Below, one piece after another: positions 17,342 through 25,788 of a stretch of 64,000 bases of DNA; the first letter of the stretch is position 1; each line of letters starts with the position of its first letter. The position numbers and the translations under genes are program-made. A model generated the notes under the pieces. It was not told where the DNA came from, did not search any database, and worked only from the letters and a program-made list of their open reading frames with translations. This stretch comes from Bacteroidetes bacterium 41-46 (GTDB lineage: Bacteria; Bacteroidota; Bacteroidia; Bacteroidales; UBA932): contig MKTA01000024.1 of NCBI GenBank assembly GCA_001897515.1, positions 62,001-126,000 of the forward strand. The letters run 5' to 3'.

Positions 17342-19423
17342 ATGGCAAAGAACATATTCAACAAGTTCGTTAAGTCTCTGCCAAATCTTTATACGAGGGC
17401 AATTCAAAGCAACGACGAGGAACAATTCATTAGTTCAATCCGCGCCTATGCTTCTATGAAGATTGAGGAGAGCATATCAGAAGAGTCGGTAAGATGCGCA
17501 AAGAGCATACTTACGATGGCAGAATACGAAAACAAAACAATATTTGAACTCTCAAAAGAGAGAAAGGTGTTCATTGAGACACTTTCAATGCTGTGGGCAT
17601 TTCTTAAAGATCCATTACATAGCAATGTTAATACAGATCTTCTTGAGGATTTGTACAATTTATTCCTTATTGCCAATGGTACGAAGAGAGTTAAAAGACC
17701 ATCGGAGACTAAGGTGAGGGGATGGATGAAGAGGTGGCCGTCGGGATTGGACAAAGAGGTAAGAGAGAAAAGAGAGGAGGCTAAGAGACGGCTGATACTC
17801 CTGCTTGTAAAAAAAATTGAACGTAGAGGTTCGTTAAATTCAAGATATACATTCCCAAAAGAGATTAAAGAACAGGAAAAGCTGGCAATGGTTGAAGAGT
17901 GGTGGAACGACTTCAGATTCCATCTTTCTATGGCTGCCAGAACTCCCGGTGAGCTCAATTACTACTTAGAAGAGTCGCTACCCGTGAGAGTTATGAAGGT
18001 TCTGAATAAGGCGAGAAAAAAGGGGATTCCTTTTTTTGTCACACCCTATTATCTCTCACTGTTGAATACAGATGAGTCTGGATTTGATGATCATACTATA
18101 AGAGGCTACATTCTATATTCAGAATCTTTGGTTGAGACATATGGAAACATAAAGGCGTGGGAGAGAGAGGATATAGTTGAGCCGGGAAAGCCTAATGCAG
18201 CCGGCTGGACTCTACCTGAAAGCCATAGTATTCACAGAAGATATCCTGAAGTTGCAATAATGATACCTGAAACAAGAGGGAGAAGCTGCGGAGGTCTTTG
18301 TGCATCATGCCAGAGAATGTATGATTTCCAGAGAGAGAGGCTAAATTTTGACTTAGATGAGCTAAAGCCTAAAGAGCAGTGGGAAGTTCGTTTGAAGAGA
18401 CTTATGAATTACTTCAGAGAGGACTCTCAGTTGAGGGACATTCTAATTACAGGTGGAGACGCTTTAATGACCAGCAACAAAAATTTGAGGAAGGTACTTG
18501 ACGCCGTTTTAGCGATGGCTATAGAGAAAAAAATGGACAACACCAAAAGAGAACATGGAGATAAATATGCCGAATTACAAAGAGTTAGATTAGGCTCCAG
18601 ACTTCTGGCTTATTTACCATCAAGGATTGATGATGGTCTTATATCACTTCTTAAAGAGTTTAAAGATAGGGGAAGCAAGGCTGGAATTTGCCAGTTTGTA
18701 GTACAGACACATTTTCAATCCCCGCTTGAAGTTACACCTGAAGCAAAAAGAGCAATTAAACAAATTCTTTCTGCCGGGTGGACAATTTCAAATCAGTTGG
18801 TGTTTAACGCACCAGCCTCAAGAAGAGGTCACACCGCAAAACTAAGACAGGTACTTAATTCTATGGGAGTTATAACATATTACACCTTCTCCGTAAAGGG
18901 ATTTGCAGAGAACAGGTCTCTGTTTGCCCCCAATAGCAGATCTATGCAGGAGGCTATTGAAGAGAAGAGCATAGGAGCGTTAACACCGGAACAGGAGAGA
19001 GAGCTTAATCAAATATTTCTCTCAGGTGAAAATATTCCCGGAAAGATCAAAGAGATGATGAAGAGAGATGACATTCCGTTCCTGCCAACAGACAGAAATG
19101 TGCTCAATCTGCCTGCTATAGGAAAGAGCATGACTTTTCAGATGGTAGGAATTACAAGGAATGGAGAGCGGATTCTTAAATTTGACCACGACAGAACAAG
19201 GCGCCACAGCCCAATAATTGACAAGATGGGAGATGTCTTCATCTCTGAAAACAGATCAATATCATCATATTTAAGAGAGATTGAAAGTATGGGCGATAAA
19301 AGTTCTGAATATGAATCTATTTGGAGCTATACAGAGGGTGAAACAGAGCCCGTTTTCTGGCTTTTCAAATACCCTACAAAAGGGATGGGCTTTACAAAGG
19401 AGATGACAAATTTAACTCTTTAA
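17342..19423 (+). CDS. Long KamA-type radical SAM protein (lysine 2,3-aminomutase family)
   Basis: A 693-residue protein whose centre resembles lysine 2,3-aminomutase: a cluster motif C316-x3-C320-x2-C323 (SCGGLCASC), the SAM-binding ITGGDALM shortly after, and a barrel-like region with SRIDDGLISLLKEF. Classical KamA is about 410-420 residues; here about 300 extra residues precede the cluster and about 100 follow. The PLP-lysine motif of KamA (PGGGGK) appears to be reduced to PAIGK, ending at K595. A lysine acetyltransferase (AblB) or lysine-fermentation genes are not nearby, so substrate and even aminomutase activity are unproven. The start at 17342 follows the epimerase by 12 bp; the gene ends 9 bp from convergent mnmA. 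Confidence 0.78.
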   Translation: MAKNIFNKFVKSLPNLYTRAIQSNDEEQFISSIRAYASMKIEESISEESVRCAKSILTMAEYENKTIFELSKERKVFIETLSMLWAFLKDPLHSNVNTDLLEDLYNLFLIANGTKRVKRPSETKVRGWMKRWPSGLDKEVREKREEAKRRLILLLVKKIERRGSLNSRYTFPKEIKEQEKLAMVEEWWNDFRFHLSMAARTPGELNYYLEESLPVRVMKVLNKARKKGIPFFVTPYYLSLLNTDESGFDDHTIRGYILYSESLVETYGNIKAWEREDIVEPGKPNAAGWTLPESHSIHRRYPEVAIMIPETRGRSCGGLCASCQRMYDFQRERLNFDLDELKPKEQWEVRLKRLMNYFREDSQLRDILITGGDALMTSNKNLRKVLDAVLAMAIEKKMDNTKREHGDKYAELQRVRLGSRLLAYLPSRIDDGLISLLKEFKDRGSKAGICQFVVQTHFQSPLEVTPEAKRAIKQILSAGWTISNQLVFNAPASRRGHTAKLRQVLNSMGVITYYTFSVKGFAENRSLFAPNSRSMQEAIEEKSIGALTPEQERELNQIFLSGENIPGKIKEMMKRDDIPFLPTDRNVLNLPAIGKSMTFQMVGITRNGERILKFDHDRTRRHSPIIDKMGDVFISENRSISSYLREIESMGDKSSEYESIWSYTEGETEPVFWLFKYPTKGMGFTKEMTNLTL

Positions 19424-19432
19424 AAAAGGCAG

Positions 19433-20635
19433 TTAGCAGATAACGCCGGAACCAATCAACTCGTCGCCTTCATACCATGCGGCGAACTGGCCCGGTGTTA
19501 TTCCTCTCTGTGGTTCATCAAATATAATATAGAGGCCCTCATCTCTCTTGTAGAGTCTTGCTCTCTGAAGAGGCTGCCTGTATCTAATTCTTACCATGTA
19601 ATCCCGGATATCACCACTCTTCATGAATTGGTCAGGTCTTACATAGTGAACTTCATCATTTAAAATGAGCAGCCCTTTTCTGTAGAGTCCCGGATGGTTC
19701 TGCCCCTCTCCGGTAAAAATAAGATTCCTCTCTGTATCTGTAGCAATTATGAATAGCGGTTCAGTATGGCCACCTATATTTAGCCCTTTTCTTTGACCAA
19801 CAGTATAAAAGTGTGCGCCCTGGTGCTTCCCGATGACTCTGCCGGAACTCTTCTCATAGGAATATGGTGTGGCTGCAAGATTTAAGTTATCAAGTGTTAT
19901 GCTATCATATCCCTTAATACTGTAAGAGGCTGTTTGGTTGCTGACATAAAAAGAGCCGAAAATTTCAATCACATCACCCTCTTTTTGAGCAATTTTTTGC
20001 TGGAGAAAAAGTGGCAGATCTATTTTCCCCACAAAACAGATCCCCTGAGAGTCCCTCTTATCAGCTGAAGGGAGTCCTGCTTTTGCTGCTAACTCTCTTA
20101 CCTGAGGTTTCAACAGATTCCCTATAGGGAAAAGAGCCTTAGAGAGCTGATCCTGACTGAGCTGGCACAGAAAATAGCTCTGATCTTTATTGGGGTCTGT
20201 TCCGGCAAGAAGTCTGTGTATTGGTGCTCCTGACTCATTTAAAAAAGACTCCTTTCTGCAATAATGTCCTGTAGCGACTCTCTCAGCACCCAACTCAAGG
20301 GCCATTTTAAGAAATGCTTCAAATTTAATCTCTCTGTTGCAAAGAACATCGGGGTTTGGAGTTCTCCCCTTTGAGTACTCAGAGAACATATAGTCAACAA
20401 CTCTGTCTGAATAGGTTGCGCTTAAATCCACAAAGTGGAATGGAATATCAAGTTTTTTTGCGACCATCTTTGCGATGGTTAAATCGTCCTTCCAGGGACA
20501 ATCTCCATGGAGCGTTCCGGTTGTATCATGCCAGTTTTGCATAAACATACCTATCACTTCGTGTCCCGCCTCTTTCAACAGAAGAGCTGCAACACTTGAG
20601 TCCACCCCGCCGGAAAGTCCTACTGCAATCTTCAT
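19433..20635 (-). CDS. mnmA: tRNA-specific 2-thiouridylase MnmA
   Basis: MnmA (400 residues) thiolates U34 of tRNA-Lys, -Glu and -Gln using sulfur relayed from a cysteine desulfurase. The PP-loop AVGLSGGVDSSVAAL opens the chain; the two catalytic cysteines are in NPDVLCNREIKF and SQGICFVGKID; the C-terminal beta domain includes TVGQRKGLNIGG. The start is the ATG at 20635 because family members begin at this point; the open frame continues to a GTG at 20689 that would run into the SRP RNA. No separate promoter is visible; transcription may continue from the SRP RNA gene 17 bp upstream. Confidence 0.96.
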   Translation of the reverse strand: MKIAVGLSGGVDSSVAALLLKEAGHEVIGMFMQNWHDTTGTLHGDCPWKDDLTIAKMVAKKLDIPFHFVDLSATYSDRVVDYMFSEYSKGRTPNPDVLCNREIKFEAFLKMALELGAERVATGHYCRKESFLNESGAPIHRLLAGTDPNKDQSYFLCQLSQDQLSKALFPIGNLLKPQVRELAAKAGLPSADKRDSQGICFVGKIDLPLFLQQKIAQKEGDVIEIFGSFYVSNQTASYSIKGYDSITLDNLNLAATPYSYEKSSGRVIGKHQGAHFYTVGQRKGLNIGGHTEPLFIIATDTERNLIFTGEGQNHPGLYRKGLLILNDEVHYVRPDQFMKSGDIRDYMVRIRYRQPLQRARLYKRDEGLYIIFDEPQRGITPGQFAAWYEGDELIGSGVIC

Positions 20636-20652
20636 GACCTGATATAATAAAA

Positions 20653-20754
20653 AAGGGGCAAGCTTAATATATCGCACCGCTACAACCACCTACCCTTGCT
20701 GCCTTCCGGCCCTGGGGGAGTTCAGTGGGAGCTGGTCGTATATGACTTACCCCG
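20653..20754 (-). ncRNA. ffs: Small bacterial signal recognition particle RNA (4.5S RNA)
   Basis: The minus strand contains the SRP core CAGGGCCGGAAGGCAGCA (20715-20698), with the GGAA tetraloop flanked by the asymmetric loop that binds Ffh. The arms pair further out (ACGACC with GGUUGU), and the terminal helix is GGGGUAAG (20753-20746) with CUUGCCCC (20662-20655), eight consecutive pairs including one G-U. A run of six U follows immediately, acting as terminator. The ~100-nt length resembles the 4.5S RNA of E. coli. It guides inner-membrane proteins to the translocon with Ffh. Confidence 0.95.
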
Positions 20755-20756
20755 CA

Positions 20757-20764
20757 CAAAGATA
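20757..20764 (-). promoter_or_regulatory. -7 box of the SRP RNA gene
   Basis: TATCTTTG on the minus strand (20764-20757) matches TAnnTTTG and ends just before the inferred RNA 5' end at 20753-20754. A clear -33 TTTG at the expected distance is not seen. Confidence 0.6.
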
Positions 20765-20788
20765 ATACAAAAATCCAAAATGGTAAAA

Positions 20789-21274
20789 TTATCTCTCTGG
20801 CAGGTTGTCAAAAATAAACGGAAGAAGAGAAGATACTCCTCCCATAATTTGCACAACCTCTTCGCCTCCAATTATTACCTTTATTGGCTTACCGGCTCTG
20901 CTCTCAGATTCGGCCATTACCTGCCTGCATGCGCCACAAGGATATGTGGGAACCTTACAAATCTTTCCATTAACCATTGCCGTTACCGCTATAGAATCTA
21001 TCGTAGCGTCAGGGTACTTTGCGTGGGCATAAAAGATAGCAACCCTTTCAGCACACAGTCCGGAGGGGAAGGCTGCATTTTCCTGATTATTTGCAGATAC
21101 AATCTCTCCGTTTGAGAGTCTTACAGCTGCTCCTACATTGAATTTTGAGTATGGAGCATATGCAGAGGAAGCTGCCTTTGCAGCATTATCAAGGAGCTCT
21201 TTTTCACTCTCTCCCAGAATCTCCCCCTTTCTATACTCTTCGTATGCTATGCTGATTTCTTTATGAGTCATCAT
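20789..21274 (-). CDS. cdd: Cytidine deaminase
   Basis: A 161-residue zinc enzyme that hydrolytically deaminates cytidine and deoxycytidine for pyrimidine salvage. The zinc and catalytic motifs are CAERVA (Cys and catalytic Glu) and PCGACRQ (two Cys ligands), the homotetrameric T-CDA pattern. The substrate-binding NVGAAV(R)LSNG and APYSKFNVGA regions are present. Two adjacent ATGs (21274 and 21271) could start it. It diverges from the glucosaminidase gene across a palindromic promoter region. Confidence 0.95.
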   Translation of the reverse strand: MMTHKEISIAYEEYRKGEILGESEKELLDNAAKAASSAYAPYSKFNVGAAVRLSNGEIVSANNQENAAFPSGLCAERVAIFYAHAKYPDATIDSIAVTAMVNGKICKVPTYPCGACRQVMAESESRAGKPIKVIIGGEEVVQIMGGVSSLLPFIFDNLPER

Positions 21275-21292
21275 TCAAATATTTAGAATAGC

Positions 21293-21311
21293 GCAAATTT
21301 AGTAAATTTGC
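21293..21311. promoter_or_regulatory. Palindromic back-to-back -7 boxes between cdd and the glucosaminidase gene
   Basis: The 19-bp sequence GCAAATTTAGTAAATTTGC is a perfect palindrome around a central G. Each arm is a TAAATTTG, fitting TAnnTTTG: on the plus strand (21303-21310) it points to the glucosaminidase gene 21 bp away, and on the minus strand (21301-21294) to cdd 19 bp away. No good -33 boxes are found, so it could also be an operator. Confidence 0.5.
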
Positions 21312-21331
21312 AGAACTGAGACATTTCCGCA

Positions 21332-22270
21332 ATGAAATATTTAACAAGCTGGATACTTGCTCTCTCCACTCTTTTGTTTTGCAATTATTATGCTAATGCA
21401 CAGAGAGTGACTAGAGCCCAATATATTGAGACATACAAAGAGCTAGCCATCAAGAATATGGCTAATTACGGCATACCGGCCAGCATTACGCTTGCGCAAG
21501 CGTGCCTTGAGTCCGGAGATGGGAATTCAAGACTTGCTAAAGAGGGAAACAACCATTTTGGCATTAAATGCCATAACTGGGATGGCGGTAAAATATATCA
21601 CGATGATGATGAAAAAAATGAATGTTTCAGGAGGTACAAAAGTTCTGAGGATTCATTCAGAGACCACTCGGAGTTTCTGAGATTCAGAGATCGATACAAA
21701 TTTTTATTTGACCTTGACCCTAGAGATTACAAGGGTTGGGCTCATGGACTAAAGAGGGCAGGATATGCAACAAACCCATCATATCCCCAGCTGTTAATTA
21801 AGATAATTGAAGAGTATCAACTCTATAAATATGACTCTCCTGGCTTAGTTCTTCCCCCACCACCATCTAAACTTGAAGAGGAGAGAGAATATATTATTCC
21901 GGCAGGAACCTCTCTCTATCAAATCTCTTTGTCACGCAAAATCTTTGAGAAGAATGAGATTCCGTATATAGTCTCTGCCAAGGGAGAGAGTTGGGAGTCT
22001 ATAGCAGATGAATTCAACCTCTTTACTAGAGAGTTACAAAGGTTTAATGACGCTGAAAGGGGCTCCATCCTTGAGCCTGGCAGCATAGTTTATTTAAAGG
22101 CAAAGAGAAGAAAGGCAGAGCCAATGCTAACCAACCATGTTGTTGAGGCTGGCGAGACTGTTCTCTCTCTCTCTCAGCGTTACGGAGTTAAAGCATCCAG
22201 TCTTAGAAAGATGAATAAAATAAAAGCAGGAGAAGAGCCTGTTACAGGAACTATACTTAAGTTGAGATAA
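21332..22270 (+). CDS. Exported LysM-containing glucosaminidase (peptidoglycan hydrolase)
   Basis: A 312-residue secreted cell-wall hydrolase. A signal peptide (residues 1-23, ending NAQ) is followed by a GH73-type mannosyl-glycoprotein endo-beta-N-acetylglucosaminidase domain (about 30-155). It contains the catalytic Glu in ITLAQACLESGDGNS and NHFGIKCHNWDG. A LysM-like segment (about 205-245) and a clear C-terminal LysM (about 264-312, HVVEAGETVLSLSQRYGV) would hold it on peptidoglycan. The next gene, mltG, starts 3 bp after its stop, so two glycan-strand cleaving enzymes are co-expressed. Confidence 0.9.
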   Translation: MKYLTSWILALSTLLFCNYYANAQRVTRAQYIETYKELAIKNMANYGIPASITLAQACLESGDGNSRLAKEGNNHFGIKCHNWDGGKIYHDDDEKNECFRRYKSSEDSFRDHSEFLRFRDRYKFLFDLDPRDYKGWAHGLKRAGYATNPSYPQLLIKIIEEYQLYKYDSPGLVLPPPPSKLEEEREYIIPAGTSLYQISLSRKIFEKNEIPYIVSAKGESWESIADEFNLFTRELQRFNDAERGSILEPGSIVYLKAKRRKAEPMLTNHVVEAGETVLSLSQRYGVKASSLRKMNKIKAGEEPVTGTILKLR

Positions 22271-22273
22271 CAG

Positions 22274-23290
22274 ATGAAAAAAACAATCATACTCTTGGCG
22301 GCAGCCCTTACAATAACCACCTTAACAATAATTGCAACTGCTTACAACTTTCTTTTTAGTGACAATGTTCGGCAAGATGGATACTTATATATTTATGATA
22401 AGAGTGATCCGGTTGAATTTCTAAAATTAGCAGACTCTTCAGGCCTCTTTATTAAACTATCCAGGCTGCAAGTATCTGCAAAAACCGAGAAACTCTCTGT
22501 CGCAGAACCTGGTAGATACAGAATTGCAAAGGGGATGGGTAGCAGAGAAATTGTAAGAATGGTAAAATATGGATGGCAGGCACCTGTAAACATAACCCTT
22601 TCTTCTCACATAAGAACAAAAGAGAGAGTTGCCTCTATCCTATCCAGAAATCTAAGAGCCGACTCAGTTTCTATACTTAAGATGCTTAAGAATGACTCTC
22701 TTGCAAAATCTTTTGGTTTTGATAATGCCAATTTTATAGGAATGTTTATTCCAAACACATACGAATTGTTCTGGACTATTACTCCTGAAGAGATTGCAAA
22801 ACGATTTAAACGAGAGTATGACTTGTTCTGGAAGGGAGAAAGGGAGCAGAGAGCTGAGAGAATTGGGCTCACCCCCCAGCAAGTTGTGACACTTGCCTCC
22901 ATTGTTTCAGAGGAGACTAATGTCAAAGCCGAATACCCTGTTATTGCAGGAGTGTATCTTAACAGAATAGCCAAGGGTATTCCTCTTCAGGCCGACCCAA
23001 CAGTCAAATTTGCAATAGGTGATTTTGGATTAAAACGAATACTGTTTAAACATCTTGAGACAAGCTCTCCCTATAACACATACAAGGTAAATGGTCTCCC
23101 ACCGGGCCCTATAAATATTCCGCCTCTTCAGGCAGTAGATGGCGTATTGAACAGAGCAGAGCATAAATATCTCTATTTCTGTGCAAGTGAGGCACTTGAT
23201 GGGACACACGCTTTCTCAGAGTCATTGGGAGAGCACAATAGGAGGGCCAGGGCATACCACTCTGCTCTTAACAGACTTAATATCCGGTAA
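22274..23290 (+). CDS. mltG: Endolytic murein transglycosylase MltG
   Basis: MltG (338 residues) is an inner-membrane lytic transglycosylase that cuts nascent glycan strands and is thought to set their length. There is one N-terminal membrane anchor (about residues 4-27), a LysM-like subdomain, and the YceG catalytic domain. The catalytic Glu lies in TLASIVSEETN, followed by GVYLNRIAKGIPLQADPTV and SPYNTYKVNGLPPGPI, all family signatures. It is 3 bp from the glucosaminidase gene and overlaps the convergent S41 protease tail by 14 bp. Confidence 0.95.
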   Translation: MKKTIILLAAALTITTLTIIATAYNFLFSDNVRQDGYLYIYDKSDPVEFLKLADSSGLFIKLSRLQVSAKTEKLSVAEPGRYRIAKGMGSREIVRMVKYGWQAPVNITLSSHIRTKERVASILSRNLRADSVSILKMLKNDSLAKSFGFDNANFIGMFIPNTYELFWTITPEEIAKRFKREYDLFWKGEREQRAERIGLTPQQVVTLASIVSEETNVKAEYPVIAGVYLNRIAKGIPLQADPTVKFAIGDFGLKRILFKHLETSSPYNTYKVNGLPPGPINIPPLQAVDGVLNRAEHKYLYFCASEALDGTHAFSESLGEHNRRARAYHSALNRLNIR

Positions 23291-24857
23291 CTTCTCCCAA
23301 GCCACGTTCAAAAACCTCGTCGCCACCAAAGTTTACAACTCTGTAATAGCCCTCTGAGCCGAAAATTGAACGGGCTGCCAGAGCCTTTACAAAAATTTCA
23401 ATCTCTTTTCTTGATATTTTAAACTGCTCCGGATTCCGTGCGACTCCCCTACTCTCGGCATAATCTGCCAACCCTTCAACTATTGATCCATCTTTGTCAA
23501 ACTCCCTTAAGAATTTATCAAACTCCCTGTACTCTCTTCTCCAGTTATCTCTGTTGTAGTCTGAGAGATCATTCATATAATCAAGTATTATACCTCGCCT
23601 GGCTATAGTTCCATAATAGTTTGTATAACCAGTTGTATCAGCAGGAATAAAGATATCTGGCATTATACCTCCGCCACCGTAAACCTCTCTCCCCTTTATA
23701 AGTGTCCTATATTTTAAAGAGTCCGGAAAATGAATACTGTCCCTGCTAAAATATTCACCCCGGGCATATCTTTCATAAAGAGCTTTATAATATTTGCCTG
23801 CAGCACCCTCTTCGTATGGGGTTTGTATAACCCTTCCGGAGGGTGTATGGTACCTTGCAATTGTCAGCCTCATCTGAGATCCGTCAGGAAGTGGAAGCAT
23901 CTGCTGAACCAGCCCCTTTCCAAATGACCTTCTGCCAATAACAACACCTCTGTCCCAATCCTGAACTGCTCCGGCAAGAATCTCGCTGGCCGATGCTGAT
24001 CCTTCATCAATCAAAACAGCCAGTTTTCCCGTCTTAAAGAGACCATTTCCATTGGCCCTTTCAACCATTCTTGGCATGCTTCTTCCTTCAGTAAATACTA
24101 TAGTCTGTCCCTTTTCAAGGAACATGTTTGTAATCTCAAATGCTGTTCCAAGAAATCCTCCGCTGTTCCCCCTTAAATCAAGTATTACCCCTCTCCATTT
24201 TTTGGGACCATATGATTTAACAGCAGAAGTAATTTCATCTGCAGAGGTGGCTGAAAATCTGCTCAATTTAATGTATAGCACATCCTTTACTGGCTCATAG
24301 GCTACCTCTACACTGTTAATTGGTATCTTATCCCTTACAACCTCAAAGGAGAGCTCACCCTCAACACCTCTTCTAACCACTCCAAGCTTTACCCTCGTAC
24401 CCTTTGCACCTCTCAAGTATTTAAATACTCTGTCATTTGTAAGATTTGACGAAGCTATCCTCTCCTCTCCCACCGAGACTATCTTATCCCCGGCCCTTAT
24501 CCCGACCCTCTCGCTCGGACCACCTAAGACAGGGTTTACAACTGTTAATGTATCTCTAATTATTGAAAACTCTATACCTACGCCCTCAAAATTGCCCTCC
24601 AGAGGTTCGTTCATAGCCTTTACCTCCGATGCAGATATATATGATGAATGAGGATCAAGCTGGCTTAATGCCTCTCTTATTGCATTGCCAACCAGCTTTT
24701 CATTATTGACAGTGTCAATATAGTATTGATTAATATAGAAGAGAGCCTGTCCAAATGTATTAATATGGGTTCCCAGAGAAGAGAGTCCCTGTGCGGAGAT
24801 TACGGCAGGTACAACAATAATTGCAGCCAGTATTATAGATTTAAATCTAATTTTCAT
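23277..24857 (-). CDS. C-terminal processing peptidase, S41 family
   Basis: A 526-residue periplasmic serine protease of the CtpA/Prc group. A signal peptide (about 1-22, ending ISAQG) is followed by an N-terminal helical region, a PDZ domain (about 85-165, GVGIEFSIIRDTLTVVNPV) and the S41 catalytic domain. The nucleophilic Ser is in DEGSASASE and the general-base Lys in RRSFGKGLVQ. A C-terminal extension of about 130 residues is usual in Bacteroidota. The ATG at 24857 is preceded by a TTG the frame could also use; it overlaps the rnz stop by 11 bp, so the two are coupled. Confidence 0.92.
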   Translation of the reverse strand: MKIRFKSIILAAIIVVPAVISAQGLSSLGTHINTFGQALFYINQYYIDTVNNEKLVGNAIREALSQLDPHSSYISASEVKAMNEPLEGNFEGVGIEFSIIRDTLTVVNPVLGGPSERVGIRAGDKIVSVGEERIASSNLTNDRVFKYLRGAKGTRVKLGVVRRGVEGELSFEVVRDKIPINSVEVAYEPVKDVLYIKLSRFSATSADEITSAVKSYGPKKWRGVILDLRGNSGGFLGTAFEITNMFLEKGQTIVFTEGRSMPRMVERANGNGLFKTGKLAVLIDEGSASASEILAGAVQDWDRGVVIGRRSFGKGLVQQMLPLPDGSQMRLTIARYHTPSGRVIQTPYEEGAAGKYYKALYERYARGEYFSRDSIHFPDSLKYRTLIKGREVYGGGGIMPDIFIPADTTGYTNYYGTIARRGIILDYMNDLSDYNRDNWRREYREFDKFLREFDKDGSIVEGLADYAESRGVARNPEQFKISRKEIEIFVKALAARSIFGSEGYYRVVNFGGDEVFERGLGEVTGY

Positions 24858-25788
24858 CAACGGAATATTTCTTTAATGGTATTTCAATAATTTTCCCCTC
24901 TGTTGCTAAACAGGTTTCTGGAAATATGCTACAGGCCTCACTTTCATATAAAGAGAGGTCCCTGTATCTGGAAGAGAAGTGGCCTATAATGAGTTTTTTC
25001 ACCCCTGCATCTGCGGCTAATGTAGCAGCCTGAGAAGCTGTTGAGTGAAATGTAAGCTCTGCAGTCTTTGCATTATCCTCCAGAAATGTAGCCTCATGAT
25101 ATAAAAGATCAACACCTGATATCCAGTTTTTAAGTTCAGGAAATGGGGCTGTGTCTGAGCAGTATGCAAACGACCTTGGAGTGTATGGAATATATGTAAT
25201 CTCTCCACTGTCCAGTAGATCGCCATTATCTCTGATAATATTCTCCCCCTCTTTTAGACGGGCAATCTCTCTAAGTGTTAATGAGTATTTTTCTATTAAA
25301 AATTTGTGGATATTTCTTTGCGGTCTCTTCTCCCTGAAGAGATATCCATAACATGATACTCTGTGGTTAAGAGGGAAGGCGAGCACTTCGCTCCCTTTTG
25401 TCTCAAAAATCACTTCCGGCCTATCTCCGGATACAATTTTATGAATTGCTTTATATTTAAACTGAGCTCCAAACAGACGCAAAATAGACTCCAGCACCGG
25501 AGAGAAATTTTCAGGGGCATAAATAAAAAGATCTGCCGTTCTCCCCAGAAGGGACATAGTTGAGAGAAGACCGAAGAGACCAAAGATATGGTCGCCGTGA
25601 ATATGGGTTATAAAAATCTCACTTAGCTTCAGAAAGGATATCCCCTGTTTTCTGAGCTGCATCTGGCATCCTTCACCACAGTCAATTAAAAATAAGCGCT
25701 CATGAACATTTAGAACATGAGCGCTTGGATACCTGTTCACCGTGGGCAGTGCCGAAGCTGTGCCCAAAGTTGTCAGTGTAAAGTTCAT
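24847..25788 (-). CDS. rnz: Ribonuclease Z
   Basis: RNase Z (313 residues, short bacterial form) removes 3' trailers from tRNA precursors that lack an encoded CCA. The MBL motif is ITHIHGDHIFGL; the opening LTTLGTASALPTVNRYPSAH, the HST motif (FHSTASQAA) and a final His (IGHFSSRY) complete the dinuclear zinc site and substrate arm. The tRNA-Cys gene in this window lacks CCA, consistent with need for this enzyme. Its start overlaps the rpsA stop by one base (TAATG), so it is likely translated with S1. Confidence 0.95.
   Translation of the reverse strand: MNFTLTTLGTASALPTVNRYPSAHVLNVHERLFLIDCGEGCQMQLRKQGISFLKLSEIFITHIHGDHIFGLFGLLSTMSLLGRTADLFIYAPENFSPVLESILRLFGAQFKYKAIHKIVSGDRPEVIFETKGSEVLAFPLNHRVSCYGYLFREKRPQRNIHKFLIEKYSLTLREIARLKEGENIIRDNGDLLDSGEITYIPYTPRSFAYCSDTAPFPELKNWISGVDLLYHEATFLEDNAKTAELTFHSTASQAATLAADAGVKKLIIGHFSSRYRDLSLYESEACSIFPETCLATEGKIIEIPLKKYSVDEN

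Noticed and set aside
20696-21115. Plus-strand frame of 139 codons
   Set aside because: It crosses the SRP RNA and runs antisense to cytidine deaminase; composition is not protein-like and cdd motifs explain the region.
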